Origin: an uncultured Pelagibacteraceae bacterium
GTDB taxonomy: Bacteria > Pseudomonadota > Alphaproteobacteria > Pelagibacterales > Pelagibacteraceae
Assembly (NCBI GenBank): GCA_902581925.1
Contig: CACHQB010000001.1
Location: forward strand, 1 to 64,000
DNA: 64,000 nt
Reading direction: 5' to 3'
The notes beneath the pieces were generated by a model. That model ran no database searches. It saw nothing but the letters and a program-made list of their open reading frames with translations, and had not been told where the DNA came from. Numbering within the stretch: position 1 is the first letter of the stretch; each line of letters begins with the position of its first letter. The position numbers and the translations under genes were made by a program. Shown piece by piece: positions 38,438 to 48,132 of the stretch.

Positions 38438-39343
38438 TTATTCCAATATTTTTATTTCTGTTTCTAGTATAATTCCTGTTTTCTTAAATACACGTTCAGA
38501 CACATAATTTATCAATTTTTTCATATCCTCAAACTTAGCATTACCTTTATTTACAAAAAAATTACAGTGTTTTTGAGAGATTGATGCATCTCCAAATGAT
38601 TTTTCTAACGGCACAGACTCTTTGATTAATTGCCAAACTTTTTTATCAGTTTGATCTATGGGATTTTTAAATGTGCTACCACTGGTTCTAATTTTTGTAG
38701 GTTGAGCTTGTTCTTTTTTTTCTTTAAGTAGCCTTATTTCATTATCTATTTTACTCTTATCTTTCTTAAAACCTTTAAATGATGCACTTAAAAAAATGAG
38801 ATCTTCAGATAATCCACTATCTCTATATTTAAAATTAATATCTTTTGCAGGTATAGTAATTACTTGACCTGATTTATTTACAGCTTGAATAGAAATAAGA
38901 ATATCTTTGAACTCCCTTTTAAAACAACCTGCATTCATTTTAATGCCACCACCTATTGTACCAGGTATACAAGAGAGAAACTCAAAACCACCTAAACTAT
39001 TTTCCATTGCAAATTCAGATAAAGATTTATCTGTAACAGCACTACCAGCGACTATGATTTCCTCAGAATGTAAAGAAATATTATTAAAATTTTGAGTAAG
39101 TTTTATTACAACTCCATCAAATTTGTTATCGGATATAAGTGTATTAGAACCAGCCCCTAATATAAATATTTTTTCTTTATCTTTAATTTTTTTAAGAAAA
39201 TTAATTAATTCTTTTAAATCACCTGCCTTATAGAAAGCTTTAGTTTTACCTCCTATGTTAAACCAATTTTTTTTTTTTAGATCATAATCTAACTTTAAAT
39301 TGTTATTAAATTCTGGAATCAGTTCTTTTAAATCAATTTTCAT
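38438..39343 (-). CDS. murB: UDP-N-acetylenolpyruvoylglucosamine reductase
   Basis: FILGAGSNTLISD; LSCIPGTIGGGIKMNAGCF; TSGSTFKNP. Confidence 0.97.
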   Translation of the reverse strand: MKIDLKELIPEFNNNLKLDYDLKKKNWFNIGGKTKAFYKAGDLKELINFLKKIKDKEKIFILGAGSNTLISDNKFDGVVIKLTQNFNNISLHSEEIIVAGSAVTDKSLSEFAMENSLGGFEFLSCIPGTIGGGIKMNAGCFKREFKDILISIQAVNKSGQVITIPAKDINFKYRDSGLSEDLIFLSASFKGFKKDKSKIDNEIRLLKEKKEQAQPTKIRTSGSTFKNPIDQTDKKVWQLIKESVPLEKSFGDASISQKHCNFFVNKGNAKFEDMKKLINYVSERVFKKTGIILETEIKILE

Positions 39344-40737
39344 GATAATAATTTAGGTAATTCTCGCATCCAGCTCGAAATAGTCCCCGCACCCATTCCT
39401 ATAACAATTTTTTTTCCAAATATGTTCGCTTTAATAAATTTTGCTAATTGAAATCTATCATCAACTAAAAATAGCTGGACTCTTGAATTTTTAATTATTT
39501 CTTTAGCAAAATTTATATAACTAAATCCAAGCTTTAATTTTTCTCCAGCAGTATAAATTGGAAACAAAATTAATTTGTCTGCATTTTTAAAAGCAAAAGT
39601 AAATTCTTTTTTTAAATCTTTTAATCTTGATATTCTATGAGGTTGGAAAATGCATATTTTTTCATAATCTTTATAAACTTTTTTTACACCATCCAGTACT
39701 TCTTTGATTTCTGTAGGATGGTGGGCATAATCATCATAAAAATCTACATTATTAAAATTGAAAATTTTATTAAATCTTCTTTGAACTCCCTTAAAATTTT
39801 TAAGTCCTTTTTTTATATTATTTATTGGTAGGCCCACTGTTAATGCTAATGCAGCTGCAGCCACAGAATTTTTAATATTATGTGTTCCCAACAAAGGAAT
39901 TTTAAATTTTTTAATTAATTGATTTTTTTTATTAGGTAATTTTATATTTAAGTCAAACTCAGAGTGCTCTTTTAATTGTTTTATATTTTTAATACAAAAA
40001 TTTGATTTGTAGTCCAGTCCATATGTATAGAAGTTTTTATTTTTTATATTTTTAATTAATTTTTTATTATTTTTGTCATCTAAACAAATAAATGATTTTC
40101 CAAATGAAGGAACCTTATTAACAAAATTTTCAAAATATTTATTTAATTTATCCATAGTGCCGTAATAATTCATATGCTCTCGATCTATATTAGTGATGAT
40201 TGAATATGTTGGAGGTATAAAAACAAAACTTCCATCTGACTCATCTGCCTCTAATATAGACCAATCACTTTTCCCAAGCTTTGCAGAATTATTAATTGAA
40301 TTAATTACTCCACCATTGATTATTGTAGGATCAATTTTTGTTTCTTGAAATATAGATGCTATCAAAGATGTTGTTGTGGTTTTACCGTGTGATCCGACTA
40401 CCACAATATTTTTTGTTAAAGAAACAATATTCGCAAGCATTTCTCCTCTTTTATAAATGGGCAATTGTTTTTTTTTAGCTGCGGCAAGCTCCGGATTATT
40501 TTTTTTAATAGCTGAAGATATAACTAGGATAGTACCCTTTTGTATATTTTGTTTCTTATGTCCAATGAAAACTTTTATTTTTTCTTTTCTTAACCTTTCA
40601 ATATTTTTATTATTTGCTATATCGCTTCCTTGAACTTTAAAACCTTTACCTTTCATTATTAGTGCTAAGCCACTCATACCTATTCCACCTATTCCAACGA
40701 AATGTATCAGTTCTGTTTTTGCTAGTTTAATTTTCAT
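39340..40737 (-). CDS. murC: UDP-N-acetylmuramate--L-alanine ligase
   Basis: IHFVGIGGIGMSGLA; VVGSHGKTTTTSL; DDYAHHPTEI; IFQPHRISR. Confidence 0.97.
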   Translation of the reverse strand: MKIKLAKTELIHFVGIGGIGMSGLALIMKGKGFKVQGSDIANNKNIERLRKEKIKVFIGHKKQNIQKGTILVISSAIKKNNPELAAAKKKQLPIYKRGEMLANIVSLTKNIVVVGSHGKTTTTSLIASIFQETKIDPTIINGGVINSINNSAKLGKSDWSILEADESDGSFVFIPPTYSIITNIDREHMNYYGTMDKLNKYFENFVNKVPSFGKSFICLDDKNNKKLIKNIKNKNFYTYGLDYKSNFCIKNIKQLKEHSEFDLNIKLPNKKNQLIKKFKIPLLGTHNIKNSVAAAALALTVGLPINNIKKGLKNFKGVQRRFNKIFNFNNVDFYDDYAHHPTEIKEVLDGVKKVYKDYEKICIFQPHRISRLKDLKKEFTFAFKNADKLILFPIYTAGEKLKLGFSYINFAKEIIKNSRVQLFLVDDRFQLAKFIKANIFGKKIVIGMGAGTISSWMRELPKLLS

Positions 40738-41791
40738 TAATAATTTTTAATATTTTTTGATTAACATTATTCCATGTATTTTGATAATTTAATTTCTGTA
40801 AATTGTTTTTTTTTATTGTGTAATCCTGACTTTTGTTTATCAATTCCAGTAAAAATTTCTCAAATTTTTGGTCATCAAAATTTTTTTGATCAATTATCCA
40901 ACAACAATCCTGTTCCTTGTAGTATTTAGCATTTTCATACTGATGATTATCTTTTGATGACGGGAGAGGTATTGCTACAAATGGAATATTCAATACGGAT
41001 AGTTCGGCTAAACTTGAGGCACCTGCTCTTGTTATGCATAAATCTCCCTGTTTTAAAACTTCATTAAGATTGTGATCAAAACTGAAAACACTACTTTCAA
41101 TATTATTTTGAGAATAAAAATTTTTTAAAAAATCAATATTTTTCTCACTTGTTTGATGAATAATTTTTATAGAAACTTGTTTTGCTATACTTACAAAAGC
41201 TTTATTTAAAAGCTCATCAAAGATTTTTGCACCTTGACTACCCCCTATTATTATAATTGTGAATAAATTATCATTTTTTTGATAAGTACTTGTTCCATAA
41301 TATTCTTTTCTAATCAAAGGTTTAATTGTAGTTAATTTGTGATTAATTCCAGATGGTAAATTAATTAAATTTTTTGAATAACATATTAGTTTTTTTGAAA
41401 AGTTTAAAAAAAATTTATTTGCTCTTCCAAGAACCATATTTGGTTCAATTAAAAAAATATTAATGCCTAATATTTTTGCTGCTAAACATAGTGGTAAAGA
41501 CATATAGCCACCAGTAGAAATTAAAATTGAAATATTATTTTTTTTTAAAAGAAAAAAAGATTTAATAGTAAGAAATAATATTTTTAAAAATGAAAAAGGA
41601 AGTAGGAAATAATTATTTAATTTTGGTGTATTAATGACTAATGCTTTATAATTCTTATCTAAATATGCAAGACCTCTGATATCAGTAGAAATCAAAGCTT
41701 CATGAGTATTCTTTAAATGATCGTAAATTGTAATTGCTGGTATCACGTGACCTCCAGATCCACCTGTAGAAATTAAAATCTTTTTTATCAT
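40727..41791 (-). CDS. murG: UDP-GlcNAc--undecaprenyl-PP-MurNAc-pentapeptide GlcNAc transferase
   Basis: ISTGGSGGHVIPA; ISTGGYMSLPLCLAAK; IIGGSQGAKI; ITRAGASSLAEL. Confidence 0.97.
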   Translation of the reverse strand: MIKKILISTGGSGGHVIPAITIYDHLKNTHEALISTDIRGLAYLDKNYKALVINTPKLNNYFLLPFSFLKILFLTIKSFFLLKKNNISILISTGGYMSLPLCLAAKILGINIFLIEPNMVLGRANKFFLNFSKKLICYSKNLINLPSGINHKLTTIKPLIRKEYYGTSTYQKNDNLFTIIIIGGSQGAKIFDELLNKAFVSIAKQVSIKIIHQTSEKNIDFLKNFYSQNNIESSVFSFDHNLNEVLKQGDLCITRAGASSLAELSVLNIPFVAIPLPSSKDNHQYENAKYYKEQDCCWIIDQKNFDDQKFEKFLLELINKSQDYTIKKNNLQKLNYQNTWNNVNQKILKIINEN

Positions 41792-41794
41792 TTT

Positions 41795-42916
41795 TTAAGT
41801 TATTTTTCTTTTTGTTAAATTTAAAATTATCCCAGCTAATATAGATGTACTTATTATTGATGAACCGCCATAACTTAAAAAAGGTAATGTCATTCCGGTG
41901 GTTGGAAATAATCTTATATTAACCCCAATATGAATAGTAGCCTGCATTAATATTAAACTAATAGATCCAATTAAAATAAGTTTAGCTTTATCATTTGTCT
42001 CAAAACTTATTTTTTTAAAAACCATATAAATTAAGATCAAAAACAATAATAATATTAACATTATGGCAACAACACCAAACTCTTCAGAAATTACCGAAAT
42101 AATGTAATCAGTGTGGGCTTCTGGAACTCTATTTTTGAGAACTCCTTCACCTATGCCTTTTCCAAAGAAACCTCCACTTGTAATTGACTCTATCGCTTTA
42201 TCAGATTGAAAATTATGAGTACCTGTTTCTCTATTAAAAAACGAAAAAATACGTCCTTGGATATAATCAAACCTAGGAACATAAATAATAAGATAAGCAA
42301 GCAAAGATGCACCAGCAATAAATATTGCTAAAAGAATATATATATTAATTCCTGATGTGAATATAAGAGTTGCCCAACAAAATACCACTAATAAAGTTTG
42401 GCCAATATCTGGTTGAGATATTAAAAGTAAAGAAATTATAGATATCAAAATAATAGATATCAAATACTTAAATAAAATATTTGATCTAATATCACATAAA
42501 ATAGTTGCTAAAATTATTACCAAAAATGGTTTTAGAACTTCTATGGGCTGAAATCTTGGTAAAAAAAATAAGTCTATCCATCTTTTAGAACCTTTAACTT
42601 CAATACCAACGAATGGTACCAAAAATAAAGAAACAAATGAAATAAAAAAAAGAAAAATAGAGTATTTATATAATTGATCTGAATTTAGAGAGGAAAATAT
42701 GAAAATAAGAGATATTCCAATTAAAACAAAAATTAAATGTTTAAAAAAGAAGAAATAACTGTTGGTATCTAACTTATCAGAAGCAATTAAAGAAGTTGAA
42801 ACTAAAGAAAAAAATAATCCAATAATAAATAATAAACTTATTAGTAAAAAAATAGATTTATCAATGTTTTTCCACCATTGATAATAAAATTTGTAAACAA
42901 TACTATCGCTTTGCAT
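41795..42916 (-). CDS. ftsW: Lipid II polymerase FtsW (SEDS family)
   Basis: GSKRWIDLFFLPRFQPIEVLKPFL; AHTDYIISVISEEFGVV; TTGMTLPFLSYGGSSII. Confidence 0.95.
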   Translation of the reverse strand: MQSDSIVYKFYYQWWKNIDKSIFLLISLLFIIGLFFSLVSTSLIASDKLDTNSYFFFFKHLIFVLIGISLIFIFSSLNSDQLYKYSIFLFFISFVSLFLVPFVGIEVKGSKRWIDLFFLPRFQPIEVLKPFLVIILATILCDIRSNILFKYLISIILISIISLLLISQPDIGQTLLVVFCWATLIFTSGINIYILLAIFIAGASLLAYLIIYVPRFDYIQGRIFSFFNRETGTHNFQSDKAIESITSGGFFGKGIGEGVLKNRVPEAHTDYIISVISEEFGVVAIMLILLLFLILIYMVFKKISFETNDKAKLILIGSISLILMQATIHIGVNIRLFPTTGMTLPFLSYGGSSIISTSILAGIILNLTKRKIT

Positions 42917-44201
42917 TTATATACTTTTTAATTATTTGATTAAAATAATGTCCTCTATCTTCAAAATTTTTAAAACTATCAAATGAAGCTCCAGCTGGAC
43001 TAAAAAAAATAATATTTTTTTTAGATTGTTGAATATTAATTTCTGAAAAAATAACTTTAAGAGTTTCTTTTAAATTTTTAAAATTTTTAATTTTTAATCT
43101 ATTTTTTAAAATTTTTATAAATTCTTTATGATATGATCCAAAAATATAAGCTTTGATATTTTTACACTTTATTTTTGATAGTTTAAATTTATCTCCTTTT
43201 TTGGGAATTCCTCCTAAGATCCAATATACATAATTTAAATTTTTTAATATGTTTTCCGAGGAAGCAAAGCTTGTAGATTTTGAGTCGTTAATTATTGTGA
43301 GATTTTTTTTATCAAATATAATTTGTTGTCTGAAATCTAGACCTTTAAATTTATTAATGGTTTTAATTAATTTTTTATAGTTAAGTTTTAATCTTGGAGC
43401 AATTTTTAATATAAACGATAAATTTTCTTTATTACCATTAGATATAAAATATTTATTAGTAATTTTATTAAACTTTTTATCTATAGTTGAGGTCTGTACT
43501 CTATAGATTTTTGAACTATATTTATTTTTATTTAATTTTTTAGTTATTAATTCATCCTCTTTTTTTACATATGCAAAAGATCCTCTTATTTGAGATTTTA
43601 ATAATTTAAATTTTGCATTTACATAATTCTTTAAACTTTTATGTCTCTCAATGTGGTCTGCAGTTATGTTTAAAATTATCGCGTATTTTGATCTAAATAT
43701 ACTGCTGTAATCTAGCTGATAAGAAGAAGCCTCAATTACAAAAATTGTTTTTTTTGTAATATTTTTTTCTGATAATGCTGGATTACCAATATTTCCAATA
43801 AGTCTCGAGTCTCTTTTTTGATCAATTAAAGCATCATGTAAAATTTTTGCAGTTGTAGATTTACCGTTAGTTCCCGTAATCGTAATACTTTCATTGTTAT
43901 AAAATGAAAACAACACATCAAGGTCGGTATGAATTTTTTTAAAATTTTTCTTTAAAAATTTTGATAATTTGCAATTTGAAATATCTATGCCAGGACTAAT
44001 AATAATTCTATCAAAATTTATTTTTTGAATTTGTTCGAGTCTAAGTATTTTATTTTTAAGTTTTAATTTAATATTTTGATTATCATCAAACAAATATACA
44101 TCAGACTTTTTTTTTAAAAACTTATAAGATGAAATGCCACTCTTTCCTAACCCGTAAATTAATATTTTTTTTCTTAAAAAAATATTATTAAATATTTTCA
44201 T
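42903..44201 (-). CDS. murD: UDP-N-acetylmuramoylalanine--D-glutamate ligase
   Basis: YGLGKSGISSYKFL; ITGTNGKSTTAKIL; INDSKSTSF; FFSPAGASFDSFKNFEDRGHYF. Likely ATG at 44201 overlaps mraY stop by 1 nt; the track start at 44258 looks too long. Confidence 0.95.
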   Translation of the reverse strand: MKIFNNIFLRKKILIYGLGKSGISSYKFLKKKSDVYLFDDNQNIKLKLKNKILRLEQIQKINFDRIIISPGIDISNCKLSKFLKKNFKKIHTDLDVLFSFYNNESITITGTNGKSTTAKILHDALIDQKRDSRLIGNIGNPALSEKNITKKTIFVIEASSYQLDYSSIFRSKYAIILNITADHIERHKSLKNYVNAKFKLLKSQIRGSFAYVKKEDELITKKLNKNKYSSKIYRVQTSTIDKKFNKITNKYFISNGNKENLSFILKIAPRLKLNYKKLIKTINKFKGLDFRQQIIFDKKNLTIINDSKSTSFASSENILKNLNYVYWILGGIPKKGDKFKLSKIKCKNIKAYIFGSYHKEFIKILKNRLKIKNFKNLKETLKVIFSEINIQQSKKNIIFFSPAGASFDSFKNFEDRGHYFNQIIKKYINAKR

Positions 44202-45286
44202 TATCTTAATTTTAAGGTAGCTAAACCAATCATTGCTAAAATGATAGAAATAATCCAAAACCTAATCACAACTGTAGACTCTGGCCATCCTTTTTTCTCA
44301 AAATGATGATGAATAGGTGCCATTTTAAAGATTCTTTTTCCTGTAAGTTTAAACGAAATTACCTGAACCATTACTGAAACTGCCTCTAGTACAAAAAGAC
44401 CACCAGTAATAGCTAAAACAATTTCATGCTTTGTGATAATTCCTACTGCACCTAAAGATCCTCCAAGAGATAATGAGCCTGTGTCACCCATAAAAATTTT
44501 AGCAGGTGGAGCATTAAACCATAAGAAACCTAAACAAGAGCCAATAATTGCACCACAAAAAATTGATACTTCACCAGTTCCTTCTATGTAGGGAATTTGT
44601 AAATAATTTGAAAATACGATATTTCCAGTAACATAACTTATAAAAGCAAAACATGCTGCAACTAATATTACAGGCACTGTTGCCAGACCATCTAATCCAT
44701 CCGTAAGGTTAACAGCATTTGATGAACCTATGATTACAAATATTGCAAATGGTATAAAAAACCATCCAAGGTTTAAGATCAAATTTTTAAAGAATGGAAA
44801 ATATAAATTATTTAAATCTTGATAATCATTTAAATAAACAAAAAAACTTACACCAATAATTGCTAATATTATTTGTGAAGTTATTTTAAACTTTGAAGAA
44901 ATTCCTGATGAGTTGCTATATTTAATCTTCTTAAAATCATCATATGCTCCCAATAAACCAAAAGTAATTGCTATGTAGATACAAAATAAAATATTAATAT
45001 TTGATAAATCTGCCCAAAATATTACCGATACTAATAAGCCGAATAAAATTATTAAACCTCCCATTGTTGGTGTACCAATTTTTTTAACTATATGATCTTC
45101 AGGTCCATCGTCACGGATTGGATTTAAAATTTTTTGTTTTGAAAAAAATTTAATAAAAGGACCTCCAATAATTAGCACAATAATCAATGAGGTAAAAAAA
45201 GATAAACCTGTTCTAAAAGTTAAATATTTAAATACATTTAAAAAACTAAAAGTATCAACAAAATTTAATAAAAATTGATAAAGCAT
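44201..45286 (-). CDS. mraY: Phospho-N-acetylmuramoyl-pentapeptide transferase
   Basis: KIGTPTMGGL; NAVNLTDGLDGLA; MGDTGSLSLGG; IHHHFEKKGWPE. Confidence 0.97.
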   Translation of the reverse strand: MLYQFLLNFVDTFSFLNVFKYLTFRTGLSFFTSLIIVLIIGGPFIKFFSKQKILNPIRDDGPEDHIVKKIGTPTMGGLIILFGLLVSVIFWADLSNINILFCIYIAITFGLLGAYDDFKKIKYSNSSGISSKFKITSQIILAIIGVSFFVYLNDYQDLNNLYFPFFKNLILNLGWFFIPFAIFVIIGSSNAVNLTDGLDGLATVPVILVAACFAFISYVTGNIVFSNYLQIPYIEGTGEVSIFCGAIIGSCLGFLWFNAPPAKIFMGDTGSLSLGGSLGAVGIITKHEIVLAITGGLFVLEAVSVMVQVISFKLTGKRIFKMAPIHHHFEKKGWPESTVVIRFWIISIILAMIGLATLKLR

Positions 45287-48130
45287 TTAATGCAATCCCT
45301 TCAGATCTTTTACTATGTCGTTGAATCCTGTCGCAAGTGAGGCTTTGATCATTACATAATCATTATTATTTAAATCTTTTCTAATCAATTCAATAATTTG
45401 AGATTTGTTTAATAAAATCCTGCCTTTTTTGGCTTTTGAAATACTTTCAAATAATATAGATGCCATTTTACCTTTGACAAATACCTTGTGTATCTTGGTT
45501 CGATTAATTATTGGAGCAATAGATTGATGAAGTTTTTTAGAATGACTACCGAGCTCTAACATATCACCAATTAATAGATATTTATTTGATTTTTTGGAGT
45601 TTATTTTGTCAAAATTTCTTATTGCTGATTTTAATGATAGTGGATTTGAATTATAACTTTGATCTATTAAATTAATTTTTTTATTATTAATTCTTACTAC
45701 AGAGTAGTCCCCTCTTCCACTAGGAATTTTAAAATTGAGAAAAATGTTTTCATTTAATTTAAATATATTTTTATAAATACTAATAACTGCTAAAGCAGCA
45801 AGTGTATTGTATATATTGTTTTGAAAATCGTCTGATAATATGAAATGCTTTTTTTTATTATTTAATCTAACATTAATCCTAAATTTTTTTCCAAAAGCCT
45901 TTGAGTTAATTAATTTAATGTCTGCTTTCTGACTTTTAATACCAAAAGAAACAATTTTAATTTTCTTTTCTTTAGCAATTTTTTTATGTAATTGAAAAAA
46001 ACTATCATCTGCATTCAATACAACAAAACCATTAGGTTTTATGTTGCTAATAATTTCAGATTTTGCCAAAGCAATTTGTTTAATATTTTTAAAATTTTTA
46101 GCATGTGCATAATTTATATTTGTTATTACTCCAACATCTGGTTCTATAATTTTTGATAAATAATCAATCTCACCTTTTTTATCCATTCCAACTTCTAAAA
46201 TTCCAAATTCATCATTTTGTTTTAAATTAAAAAGACTCAAAGGGACTCCAAATTTATTGTTATAAGATTTTGGAGAAATACTTACTTTTGAAATTTTGCT
46301 TAATACATTGCCTAACAATTCTTTAAGTGTAGTTTTGCCACAACTACCTGTGATAGCTACAATATTTGTATCAATGCTTTTTCTAAAAGTTTTTGAAATA
46401 TCTGTTAGGAATTTCAAAGTATTTTTTACCTTAATCTGACGACTTTTATTTAGTTGATTTTGGATTTTGTTTACTACAGCTAACGATGCTTTTTTCTTAA
46501 ATGATTGTGCAACATATTTATTGCCGTCATTTTTTTTTCCTTTAATAGCAAAAAAAATATCATTTTTAGTAACTTCTTTAGAATTAATTCTTGCTGTTTT
46601 TAAAGATGTAAAGGGAGATAATTTTTTAATTTTAATTGCCTCTTTAACTACATTTAATTTTAAATTATTTGATAAATTATTATTTTTATTCTTAATAGCA
46701 TTTAAAATTATTTTTCTATCTGAAAAGATGATTTTCTTATTTCCGATATCTTGCGTTTTCTCATGACCCTTTCCAGCGACCAACAAAATATCACCAGAAT
46801 TCAAATTATAAATAGCTTGTTTTATTGCTATTTCTCTATTAGCAATTTCAGTAATTCTTTTTTTTTTAATACCTTTTTTTATATCTCTTCTTATTTTTTG
46901 TGGATTTTCAAATCTAGGGTTATCATTTGTAAGAATGATACTATCTGCAAAATCACTAGCTATTTTCCCCATTTTTGATCTTTTATTTTGATCTCTATTT
47001 CCGCCACAACCGAATAGCACTGTGAGTGCTTTATTAGGAAATTGTTCTCTAAGATTTAAAAGACACGTTTTTAAAGCATCAGGCGTATGAGCATAATCTA
47101 GAATTACTTTTGATTGATTTTTAATTTTACTTATTTTTTCAAGTCTTCCCTCGACTGGTTTCAATTTTGGAATTGTATTTAAAATTTTATTTAAATTAAC
47201 ACCACTATATTTTGCTGCAATTATTGCCATCAAAACATTTTTTAATTGTATTTTTCCAATTAAATTTAAATTTATATCCCTTATTGAGGTATTTAATTTA
47301 ATTCTAAGGAATTGACCCTCTCCTTTAAAATAATGAGATAAAAGCTTTAGATTATTTTTCTCATCATTAAGTGTATGCAATTTTAATTTCTTATTAATTG
47401 CAATTTTTTTTATGTTTTTAAACTCAGGTATTAATTGATCTGTAATTACATTTCCTCTTTTTGAGATTAGGTTTTCAAATAAATAAAGTTTTGCATTTAA
47501 ATAGTTTTTGAAATTTTTATGATAATCAAGATGATCCTGGGATAAATTTGTAAATATACCTGTATCAAACTTTAAACCATCTAATCTATTTTGCTTTAAA
47601 CCATGGCTTGAGGCTTCCATAATTACATTTTCTATTTTTTGATTTTTTAACTTGCTCAATATTTTAGCCAATTTTATTGGATCTATTGTGGTATTAGATA
47701 AATTCAAATTAATACTTTTTGATTTAACACCTAATGTGCCAATTGAAGCACCTTTTTTATTACTTAATTTTAATATTTGATAGTAAAAATCTGCAACTGA
47801 TGATTTGCCGTTTGTACCAGTGACTGCAATTAAATTTTTTGGTTTTTTATTATAAATTTTAAAAGCAGTTTCAGCTAATAATTTTCTTACATTATTTGTA
47901 TGAATATACAAAATTCCATTTTGGAATTGATTTGTTTTTTTTTCGGTTACAATAATTTTAGATCCTTTTTTAATTGCTTTAGGAATAAATTTATTACCAT
48001 CAATACTATTTCCTTTGATTGCAAAAAAAATATTATTTTTTTTAATACTATTTGTGTCAAATGAAATTCCTGAAAAAGAAAAATTTTTATAATTTTTATT
48101 TATGTTATGAAAGTAGTTTCCTAGAAGCAT
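45287..48130 (-). CDS. murEF: Fused MurE-MurF (UDP-MurNAc-tripeptide synthetase / MurF ligase)
   Basis: Single 947-aa ORF with two Mur ligase cores: AVTGTNGKSSVADF...TNDNPRFENP (MurE) and AITGSCGKTTLKELL...DQSYNSNPLSLKSAIR (MurF). Confidence 0.95.
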   Translation of the reverse strand: MLLGNYFHNINKNYKNFSFSGISFDTNSIKKNNIFFAIKGNSIDGNKFIPKAIKKGSKIIVTEKKTNQFQNGILYIHTNNVRKLLAETAFKIYNKKPKNLIAVTGTNGKSSVADFYYQILKLSNKKGASIGTLGVKSKSINLNLSNTTIDPIKLAKILSKLKNQKIENVIMEASSHGLKQNRLDGLKFDTGIFTNLSQDHLDYHKNFKNYLNAKLYLFENLISKRGNVITDQLIPEFKNIKKIAINKKLKLHTLNDEKNNLKLLSHYFKGEGQFLRIKLNTSIRDINLNLIGKIQLKNVLMAIIAAKYSGVNLNKILNTIPKLKPVEGRLEKISKIKNQSKVILDYAHTPDALKTCLLNLREQFPNKALTVLFGCGGNRDQNKRSKMGKIASDFADSIILTNDNPRFENPQKIRRDIKKGIKKKRITEIANREIAIKQAIYNLNSGDILLVAGKGHEKTQDIGNKKIIFSDRKIILNAIKNKNNNLSNNLKLNVVKEAIKIKKLSPFTSLKTARINSKEVTKNDIFFAIKGKKNDGNKYVAQSFKKKASLAVVNKIQNQLNKSRQIKVKNTLKFLTDISKTFRKSIDTNIVAITGSCGKTTLKELLGNVLSKISKVSISPKSYNNKFGVPLSLFNLKQNDEFGILEVGMDKKGEIDYLSKIIEPDVGVITNINYAHAKNFKNIKQIALAKSEIISNIKPNGFVVLNADDSFFQLHKKIAKEKKIKIVSFGIKSQKADIKLINSKAFGKKFRINVRLNNKKKHFILSDDFQNNIYNTLAALAVISIYKNIFKLNENIFLNFKIPSGRGDYSVVRINNKKINLIDQSYNSNPLSLKSAIRNFDKINSKKSNKYLLIGDMLELGSHSKKLHQSIAPIINRTKIHKVFVKGKMASILFESISKAKKGRILLNKSQIIELIRKDLNNNDYVMIKASLATGFNDIVKDLKGLH

Positions 48131-48132
48131 AA

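Noticed and set aside
46467-46978. Plus-strand 99-aa and 75-aa ORFs
   Set aside because: Antisense to murEF; composition of shadow ORFs.
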